Part shown: piece by piece, positions 1 through 5,912 of the stretch | How positions within the stretch are numbered: position 1 is the first letter of the stretch | How the letters are laid out: each line of letters starts with the position of its first letter | From: Clostridia bacterium | Lineage (GTDB): Bacteria > Bacillota_A > Clostridia > TANB77 > CAG-508 | Assembly: GCA_022792975.1 (NCBI GenBank) | Contig: JAAWCC010000121.1 | Location: 1 to 8,077, forward strand | Direction of reading: 5' to 3' | Length of the DNA stretch: 8,077 nt | Made by a program: the position numbers and the translations under genes | The notes under the pieces: generated by a model | What the model saw: the letters and a program-made list of their open reading frames with translations, nothing else | Databases searched by the model: none | What the model was told of the DNA's origin: nothing

Positions 1-152
1 TATTCCCCTCTGATAGGCAGATTTCTTACGTGTTACTCACCAGTCCGCCACTAACCGCTTCTCTTGCAAGCAAGAGATTAAGTTCGTTCGACTTGCATGT
101 CTTATGTGCGCCGCCAGCGTTTATCCTGAGCCAGGATCAAACTCTCAATTTA
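1..152 (-). rRNA. 16S ribosomal RNA, 5' end (partial)
   Basis: On the minus strand this reads as the start of a 16S rRNA gene. The universal 27F primer site (AGAGTTTGATCCTGGCTCAG) lies at 127-146, followed by the GCTGGCGGCG block, the ATGCAAGTCGAACG block and GTGAGTAACACG. The V1 hairpin (CTCTTGC/GCAAGAG) is well formed. The mature 5' end is placed near 150-153 by comparison with AAATTGA-type 16S ends. The gene leaves the window at base 1, so only about a tenth of it is visible. It reads GGCGGACTGGTGAGTAA where most bacteria have GGCGGACGGGTGAGTAA. The sequence suits a low-GC Clostridia-type organism, but this fragment is too short to name one. It contains a CGGA string, which has no coding meaning here. 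Confidence 0.97.
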
Positions 153-202
153 TTTAGAATCTGTTTGACTCATTATTTTTCTTTTTTTATTATCATACTT
201 CT

Positions 203-220
203 ATATATCCTTCGATATAT
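203..220 (-). other. Leader hairpin (7-bp perfect stem)
   Basis: The minus strand reads ATATATC-GAAG-GATATAT, a perfect 7-bp inverted repeat with a four-base loop, about 50 bases upstream of mature 16S. No U-run follows it, so it is not a terminator. It may help fold or process the pre-rRNA. With an AT-only stem apart from one GC pair, it could also be partly fortuitous. Confidence 0.4.
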
Positions 221-252
221 TTCCGCTTGGTTTCTTAAAGGATTTTTTGTTT

Positions 253-266
253 ACTTTTCAATGTAC
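253..266 (-). promoter_or_regulatory. boxA-like antitermination element
   Basis: The minus strand reads GTACATTGAAAAGT, resembling the Bacillus-type rRNA boxA (TGTTCTTTGAAAACT, from memory). It lies about 25 bases after the predicted start, where NusB/NusE-dependent antitermination elements occur in rRNA leaders. The match is partial, so this is a candidate only. Confidence 0.4.
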
Positions 267-297
267 TTCTTTGCTCTGTTTCTCACAGTGCTTCACT

Positions 298-326
298 ATT
301 ATACAATGGCATTTTGAAAATGTCAA
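298..326 (-). promoter_or_regulatory. rRNA operon promoter (sigma-A type, perfect consensus)
   Basis: On the minus strand there is TTGACA (321-326), a 17-base spacer (304-320) and TATAAT (298-303). Both boxes match the vegetative sigma factor consensus at all six positions, with the ideal spacing. Transcription should start near 291 and run into the 16S gene. It lies directly downstream of the manA stop codon and gives the rRNA operon its own start independent of the sugar operon. Confidence 0.93.
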
Positions 327-370
327 TAGTTTTTTTAAAAAATTTTAAATTTTTTTTAAATTTTTTTTAC
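327..370 (-). promoter_or_regulatory. UP-element-like A/T tracts upstream of rRNA promoter
   Basis: The 44 bases upstream of the -35 box are almost only A and T, arranged as phased A-runs and T-runs. This is typical of UP elements that bind the alpha subunit C-terminal domain of RNA polymerase at rRNA promoters. The tract fills nearly the whole gap between the manA stop (378) and the promoter. No hairpin followed by a U-run exists here, so sugar-operon transcripts probably read through. Confidence 0.7.
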
Positions 371-377
371 AATTGTG

Positions 378-1322
378 TTACACTGATATTTTCATAAGTT
401 TCATATTGCCTGATAGTGTGTATTTTCCTAAGTTTGCTGGTATTAAAAATGTATCTCCTTTTTCTAATTCTTTGAAGAAATTCCCTGTTTTAATATTTCC
501 TTCTCCTTCTATTACGATATATGCATAAAAAGTTTCTGGATTTGAAGCTGCTACTTCTAGTTTATCAATTCTTATCATATCTATATTAAATACATCTGAT
601 TTATACATATTTGTGTTTTGATTTATATTCTGGTAGTTTGCTACCTTATTTTCTGCTTCTAGGTCTATTACGTCTAGAGCTTTTTCTTTATGGAGTTGTC
701 TTGGGCTTCCATTTTTATCTTTTCTATTCCAATCATAAACTCTATATGTTACATCACTGCTTTGTTGTACTTCGCATAAAACTATTCCCTCCATTATTGC
801 ATGAATAGTTCCTGATGGAATTGAGATAAAATCTCCTTTATGTACAGGTAAATAATTTACATTTTCTTCAATATTATCTACTGCATTTTCTAAATTTTGA
901 GCAGTTACTCCCTCCTTGAAGCCATATACTATTTTTGCGTCTTCTTTGCAATCCATTATGTACCATACCTCTGTCTTTCCTGAATCATGCTCATTTTTTT
1001 CTGCATATTCATTTCCTGGATGGACTTGAATTGATAAACTTTTATTTGCATCTATAAATTTAGTTAATATCGGAAATTTTTCCATGTTTTCACAATGTGT
1101 TCCGAAGATTTGCATTTTTTGCTCTTTATCATTGAATAAATCATATAGACTTTTTTTATTGTATTCAGCATTTTTTATTATACTAAGCCCATTTGGATGT
1201 GCTGATAGCTCCCAGCTCTCTCCAATATCTTCTCCTATTACATTTCTTTTGAAAATTTTTGAAATATTATTTCCACCCCATATAACATTCTTATATGTTG
1301 GATTAAAAAATATTGGCTCCAT
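378..1322 (-). CDS. manA: Mannose-6-phosphate isomerase, class I
   Basis: This enzyme interconverts fructose-6-phosphate and mannose-6-phosphate in the cytosol and feeds mannose-1-phosphate and activated-mannose synthesis. At 314 residues it matches the short Bacillus-type class I enzymes. Visible family features are an N-terminal IWGG block, GESWELSAHPNG near 34-45, the metal-site motif QVHP (Q99, H101), GKTEVWYI (E118), SGTIHAI (H174) and YRVYDW with the catalytic arginine (about R194). The cupin fold ends in a second small barrel. The start is taken at ATG 1322, preceded by a GAGAG-like site. A GTG at 1334 would add four residues and has a poorer upstream site. It is the last gene of the operon, 42 bases after the glycosyltransferase stop. 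It is intact in one frame and has no in-frame CGG codon; its only CGGA string (1101-1104) is in the register TTC-GGA and reads normally. Confidence 0.93.
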   Translation of the reverse strand: MEPIFFNPTYKNVIWGGNNISKIFKRNVIGEDIGESWELSAHPNGLSIIKNAEYNKKSLYDLFNDKEQKMQIFGTHCENMEKFPILTKFIDANKSLSIQVHPGNEYAEKNEHDSGKTEVWYIMDCKEDAKIVYGFKEGVTAQNLENAVDNIEENVNYLPVHKGDFISIPSGTIHAIMEGIVLCEVQQSSDVTYRVYDWNRKDKNGSPRQLHKEKALDVIDLEAENKVANYQNINQNTNMYKSDVFNIDMIRIDKLEVAASNPETFYAYIVIEGEGNIKTGNFFKELEKGDTFLIPANLGKYTLSGNMKLMKISV

Positions 1323-1364
1323 ATTTACTCTCACTTTCTTAAATTCAAACCATTTGATTTTACT

Positions 1365-2309
1365 TTATTCTTTATTGTTTAATCTCTCTAGCTCTTGATA
1401 TTTTAGTAATTTATCTTCAAAGTTTTCTCTATGCTGTTTTACTATTGTATCTAGTATTACTCCGGCATTGTGCAATTATTATGCCTAATGTCACAAGTCC
1501 TGTTGCTAGAACTGCTGAAGGTAATTTCGTTATAAAACGTGTCTTAAAATATTCTATAATTACAGGTGCTCCGAGCAGCTACTCCCAATATAATAAATAT
1601 TGTAGCTATGACGAAAAAGAAGGTTCTTGGCTTATAGTCTTTATACATACTTACTATCTTTCTTACAACTTTTATTCCATCACTTATTGTGTTTAACTTA
1701 GAAAAGCTTCCTTCTTGCCTATCTCTATATGTTATTGGAATTTCCTTTATTATAAAACGTTTATCTAATGCATAAAGTGACATTTCAGTTTCTATTTCAA
1801 AACCTTTGCTTAAAACTGGCATATTTTTTACAAATATTTTGTTAAATACTCTATATCCTGTCATTATATCTTTTAAGTCACTTCTAAATACCATATTTAT
1901 TGATTTCTTAACTAAGCTGTTTCCAAAGTCATGAAATCTTCTCTTATTTTCTTTTTTATATGTTCCATTTGATAATCTGTCCCCAATTACCATATCCGCT
2001 TCTCCGATTTACAACTGGCTCTATTAACCTATGCACCTCCTCTGCTGGATAAGTATCGTCTCCATCTACCATAATATATATATCTGCTTCAACTTCTCTA
2101 AACATTCTTCTTACGACATTTCCCTTACCTTGATTGTATTCATGTCTTACAATTGCGCCTGCTCTTTTTGCAATTTCTATTGTATTATCTTTTGAATTAT
2201 TGTCATACACATAAATATCTGCATCTGGAAGCTCCCTCTTAAAATCGTGTATCACTTTTTCTATTGATAATTCTTCATTATAACATGGTATTAGTACTAC
2301 TGTTTTCAT
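1365..2309 (-). CDS. Family 2 glycosyltransferase, DPM1/GtrB-like, three +1 recoding sites
   Basis: This gene probably moves a sugar from a nucleotide donor to a polyprenyl phosphate at the cytosolic face of the membrane. Read with +1 shifts at three CGGA sites it gives 313 residues. PCYNE is at 8-12, the DGD metal/nucleotide motif at 82-84, and ADMVIGDR at 104-111, followed by DIMTGYRVF and GFEIETEM. Two hydrophobic helices lie at about 229-247 and 262-287, and a charged tail (DTIVKQHRENFE) follows. The shifts fall at G102, G246 and G282, positions where I recall glycine in clostridial relatives. Without shifting, only about 101 residues of this protein plus a short tail would be made, and both membrane helices would be lost. 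The start at ATG 2309 has GGGAGG at 2315-2320, five bases away. Exact sugar unknown; mannose or glucose is inferred from neighbouring manA and the mutase. Confidence 0.88.
1461..1464 (-). other. +1 recoding site 1: CGGA, glycosyltransferase G282
   Basis: The frame reads TGC-CGG-AGT and would stop 11 codons past the CGG. Treating CGGA as one glycine gives C-G-V-I-L-D-T-I-V-K-Q, the expected tail of this family. The extra base could be either C of a CC pair. Restoring this frame carries the gene to its TAA at 1365-1367. Confidence 0.88.
1570..1573 (-). other. +1 recoding site 2: CGGA, glycosyltransferase G246
   Basis: The frame reads GCT-CGG-AGC and runs to TAA within about ten codons. With CGGA as one glycine it reads A-A-G-A-P-V-I-I-E-Y-F and continues through the second membrane helix. 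The site lies at the end of the first membrane helix. Confidence 0.9.
2003..2006 (-). other. +1 recoding site 3: CGGA, glycosyltransferase G102
   Basis: The frame reads AAT-CGG-AGA. With CGGA as one glycine it reads V-V-N-G-E-A-D-M-V-I-G-D-R, a well-conserved stretch of DPM1-like enzymes. A second CGGA string seven bases downstream (1995-1998) is in the register GCG-GAT and is read normally, giving an internal control. Confidence 0.92.
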
Positions 2310-2374
2310 TATATCCTCCCTCTTTATGCATAAAATAATTACCTCCTTCACAAGGTGAATTTACTATGTTTTTA

Positions 2375-4125
2375 TTACTTTTGCAAGCTTTGAACCTCCT
2401 CCTTTAAAGTTATTTCAACATTACCTGGTATATTTTCATACATATCAATATATTCGGTGTCTAAATTTATTTTATTTGCACCAGTTATTGTTATTTCGAA
2501 CTCTTTTGGTATAATTACCACTACCTTATCATTTTTGTCTATGTCTAAATTTACCTCTTCTGAAATATCAATTAATTGATAATCTGAAATAAGGTGCCCA
2601 TAAATATTTTTAATATCTAATCCAGATTTCTGCGCATAATTTTTCACTATATATACTTTATCATAGTCTCTTTTTATATACTCTGCTACCTTTACAAAGT
2701 CTGCCTTTGTCCTATTTCCGTGCAAAATTTGAATTTGCTTGATGTATATGCCAATAATTGTGTAATGGGAGCAATAACATTAATACTATTATGCTTAAAA
2801 TTATATATGCATGTTTTATATCCTTTATTTTATTTAGTTTATATGCACCTATCATTCCTATTGCACTTAATGTAAATATTCCTATCTCATATATTCTAAA
2901 CCATCTTCCAGTAAACAAATCTCCACTTGTTTTTTGCATTGCAAATAACATACCAGCATCTATTGAGGCAAGTTTAGTTCCTTGTCCAATATAGTACCAT
3001 ATTAAATATCCAAACATAATTATATATAATGCAATTACTTTTCTATCTATTTTTATGTCTTCTTTTTTACATTTTAAGAACATTAATATATAAGGAATTG
3101 CAAGTGGTGCTAAATATCTATAACAAAATTTAAACGGATATATCTTTCCTGCTTCTTCTGGTATAAATACTACTGCTGACACTTCTAATATTGTAAATAA
3201 TGTACCTAATAATAAAAATAGTATAAAGCTTCTATCATGTTCTTCATATTTTTTTCTTTCAAATATTGCTGTAAATACTGGCAAAAATCCAATACAAAAT
3301 GTGAAAAATAAACCATAGAAAAATATTCCATATATAAAAGCTACTATTTTTTTCATTGTTAGTGGAAAGATTCCTGCTATTTGTCCAGAATAATGATTAA
3401 CACCATCCCCATTTATTACTTTTAATAGTATCATTCCAGTTATAATTAATCCTAAGCATATAATGCCTTGTAATACAATTTTTCCTATTTTCTTATAATT
3501 CTTGTTTTTTAATTCTATTAAGCATAATGCTCCAAAGTATGCTGCTGCAAATACTATTGCATATGATTTTATAAAGAATATCAAAGCTAATAGCAAAATA
3601 AGTAAGCCATCTATTATCTTAGTTTTTTCTCTAGTAAATTTTAGATATACAAGATATGCTATCCATAAAAATACAGGATAACACATTACCTCTTGTATAA
3701 GATAAAAACTCAGTGAAAACTCTGGTATTAAAAGGCTAAATGCTGCTATCATTAATGCCTTATACTTACTCTTTAATATTTCTTTTGAAAGTAAATATAT
3801 AGGAAGGACTGAGGATATCATTAAAAGTACCCCTATTATTCTCATTATAAATAATATATTTTCTGCTGAATAAAAGAAATATGCTATTGCTATAACCATA
3901 GAATATATTATACAGTTATAATTTAGTACCTCATAGTTTTTTGCAAAGTTTCCATCAAAGAAGAAGGTTCTTGCCATACTTATATATAACTCCTCGTCTA
4001 CATCCTGGTACACTGCAACTGTCATTTTACGTGCAAAAATAGCATATACTAATACTCCGAATTATAAATATAAGTAACAATATAACTTTTGAATGCTTTT
4101 CCGCAAGCTCTTTTAACTTTTCCAT
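2375..4125 (-). CDS. Polytopic membrane glycosyltransferase, GT-C/ArnT-like, two +1 recoding sites
   Basis: This 582-residue integral membrane protein has roughly 11-13 hydrophobic helices and a soluble C-terminal domain of about 110 residues. It resembles GT-C enzymes of the PMT/ArnT type, which use polyprenyl-phosphate sugars at the outer face of the membrane. An acidic DEE motif (43-45, in QDVDEELY) sits in the first outer loop, where GT-C enzymes carry catalytic acidic residues. Family placement is by topology and this motif, so function is inferred. Start at ATG 4125 is supported by GGAGGAGG (4133-4140) seven bases upstream; the ATG at 4025 would drop the first membrane helix. Two +1 shifts are needed, at G23 inside helix 1 and at G469 just before the C-terminal domain. 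It begins 24 bases after the mutase stop, indicating one operon. A CGGA at 4100-4103 is in the register GCG-GAA and reads normally. Confidence 0.8.
2717..2720 (-). other. +1 recoding site 4: CGGA, GT-C-like protein G469
   Basis: The frame reads GCA-CGG-AAA-TAG, stopping two codons later. With CGGA as one glycine it reads N-F-A-G-N-R-T-K-A-D-F-V and continues 113 more residues. The downstream part has no start with a ribosome site of its own; the only nearby start is a TTG overlapping this site. Confidence 0.88.
4056..4059 (-). other. +1 recoding site 5: CGGA, GT-C-like protein G23
   Basis: The frame starting at ATG 4125 reads ATT-CGG-AGT and stops after about ten codons. With CGGA as one glycine it reads I-F-I-I-G-V-L-V-Y-A-I-F-A-R, an ordinary membrane helix, and joins the long downstream frame. 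The strong ribosome site belongs to the upstream part, so the short frame is part of the gene. Confidence 0.88.
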
Positions 4126-4149
4126 CCTCTTTCCTCCTCCTACTTTTTA

Positions 4150-5876
4150 TTATTCACACATTTTTAACATTGCTTCTTTTAATCTAGCAAGGTTTTTGTC
4201 TGCCTTTTCCATTGTGTCTTCTTTTACTCCCATATAGAATTTGATTTTTGGCTCTGTTCCTGATGGCCTTACACAGCACCATGCGTCATTTTCTAATGCG
4301 TAGTATAAAACATTTGATACTGGAAGCTCTGTTTTTCCATCTTCTTTTGTAATCAAATTATGTACTATCTTTTCTTTATAATCTCTAAGCTCACATACTT
4401 TAAATTCTCCAACTTGTGAACTTGGATGGTTTCTCATTTTATCCATTATTTCTTTTATTTTCTCTTGACCTTCTATTCCCTTTAAGGTTATTGTTGCAAG
4501 AGTTTCCCTATAATATCCATATTTTTCATAAATATTTATCATTTGCTCCCATAATGTTAAGCCTTGTTTTTTATAAAAAGCTGCTGCTTCACATAAAAGC
4601 ATAACTGCAACAACAGAGTCTTTGTCTCTTGCATGTGTTCCAGCAAGACAGCCATAGCTTTCTTCAAATCCAAAAAGGTATTCATAACTATTTTGCTCTT
4701 CGAAAAATTTTATTTGTTCTCCTATAAACTTGAAGCCTGTCAAAGTTTCTATTAATTTGATATTATACTCCTTTGCAACCGCACCTGTCATATTTGAAGA
4801 TACTATTGTTGTTACTATTGCACCATTTTCTGGTATCATATTTCTTTTTTTCTTTTCTGATAATATGTATTCGGCAATTAAAAGTGCTGACATGTTACCT
4901 GTAAATGATACATATTCATTAGTTTTTGGATTTTTTGCATATACTCCTAATCTATCTGCATCAGGATCTGTTGCAAGAACAATGTCTGCATCCTTTTCCT
5001 TTGCAAGCTTTAAAGCAAGTTCAAATGCTTTTGGATCCTCTGGGTTTGGATAACTTACTGTTGGGAAGTTTCCATCTGGCAACTCCTGCTCTGGAACAAC
5101 ATACACCTTCTTAAAGCCAAGCTCTGAAAGTACTCTTCTTACTGGTTTATTTCCTGTTCCATGTAATGGAGTATAAACGATTTTCATATCGTCTGCCATT
5201 TCTTTTATAACCTCCATATTTAGAGATTGTTTTTTTAGCTCTTCCATATATCTATTGTCTATTTCTTCTCCAATTTCATTATATAGTCCTTTGCTTATAG
5301 CCTCATTTTTATTCATATGCTTGATTTCTGCATAATCTTTTACATTTAGCACCTCTTCAATTATCTCTTTATCTTTTGGTGCTGTAATTTGTGCTCCATC
5401 CTCCCAATATACTTTGTATCCATTATATTCAGGCGGATTATGGCTTGCTGTTATTACTATCCCTGCAATACATCCGAAGCTCTCTTACAGTAAATGATAG
5501 CTCTGGTGTTGGTCTTAAAGCTTCAAATCTATAAGTCTTTATTCCGTTTGCATTTAGACATAGAGCTGCCTTTTCACTAAATTCCTTTGACATACGTCTT
5601 GAATCATAGGCAATAGCAACTCCTTTTGCTTCTCCTTTTTCCTTTTTTATGAAATTAGCAAGTCCTTGAGTTGCCTTTCCGAACTGTATATATATTCATT
5701 CTGTTTGTTCCTGCACCTATTATTCCTCTTAATCCACCTGTTCCAAATTCTAAATCCTTATAGAACCTTTCTTCAATTTCTTTTTCGTCTCCCTTTAGTT
5801 TTAAAAGCTCTTCTTTTGTTTCATTGTCAATGCTTGGGCTACTGCACCATTCCTCATATCTTTTTAAATAGTCCAT
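4150..5876 (-). CDS. Phosphoglucomutase/phosphomannomutase (PgcA-type), two +1 recoding sites
   Basis: This enzyme interconverts hexose-6-phosphates and hexose-1-phosphates (glucose, possibly mannose) in the cytosol through a phosphoserine. With two +1 shifts it is 574 residues, close to Bacillus PgcA (about 580). Visible motifs are FGTGGLRG (44-51), [13 protein letters not shown] with catalytic S144, the magnesium loop DPDADR (303-308), GFEESYG in the sugar-binding loop, and [11 protein letters not shown] in the phosphate-binding loop near the C-terminus. The shifts fall at G66 and G134. The long downstream frame alone starts after S144, so no active enzyme could be made without recoding. 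Start ATG 5876 has AAAGGAGG at 5887-5894, ten bases away. It sits 36 bases after the DUF6311-like gene. Its sugar-1-phosphate product probably feeds the nucleotide sugar used by the downstream glycosyltransferase. Whether glucose or mannose is preferred cannot be told from sequence. Confidence 0.93.
5473..5476 (-). other. +1 recoding site 6: CGGA, sugar mutase G134
   Basis: The frame reads CTT-CGG-ATG and ends at TAA within about a dozen codons. With CGGA as one glycine it reads [18 protein letters not shown], the catalytic loop of the family. It lies ten residues before the phosphoserine. Confidence 0.95.
5678..5681 (-). other. +1 recoding site 7: CGGA, sugar mutase G66
   Basis: The frame reads GTT-CGG-AAA and stops seven codons past the CGG. 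With CGGA as one glycine it reads [14 protein letters not shown]. Some relatives, including Bacillus PgcA, have arginine here, so this one site alone would also allow CGG read as arginine with a skipped base; the downstream frame is the same either way. Confidence 0.9.
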
Positions 5877-5912
5877 AATCTTTAGACCTCCTTTAAATTT
5901 ATATAATAAATT

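Larger units (their letters stand above)
153..291 (-). other. rRNA operon leader (pre-16S)
   Basis: About 140 bases lie between the predicted transcription start (near 291, about 7 bases past the -10 box) and the mature 16S end. The leader is AT-rich and non-coding; its open frames are chance frames without a ribosome site. It holds a boxA-like element and a 7-bp hairpin, listed separately. RNase III processing would normally pair part of this leader with sequence beyond the 3' end of 16S, which is outside the window. Confidence 0.7.

Noticed and set aside
30..317. Plus-strand frame across the 16S start and leader
   Set aside because: It lies antisense to rRNA and its promoter, with no ribosome site.
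328..377. Terminator after manA
   Set aside because: The gap has A/T tracts and a short ACAATTGT palindrome, but no stable stem followed by a U-run on the minus strand.
611..808. Plus-strand frames opposite manA, the mutase and the membrane genes (for example 611-808, 1084-1398, 4730-5053, 6481-6771)
   Set aside because: They are shadows of well-supported minus-strand genes and have no family features or ribosome sites.
2310..2316. TATAAT before the GT2 start as an internal promoter
   Set aside because: The match comes from the bases between the Shine-Dalgarno and the ATG, and no convincing -35 box lies 16-18 bases upstream.
2375..2725. Separate 116-residue protein starting at TTG 2725
   Set aside because: The start overlaps the CGGA site and has no ribosome site; the sequence is the C-terminal domain of the membrane glycosyltransferase.
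4150..5352. Separate 400-residue mutase starting at GTG 5352
   Set aside because: It would lack the N-terminal domain and catalytic serine, and has no suitable ribosome site; it is the downstream part of the recoded 574-residue enzyme.
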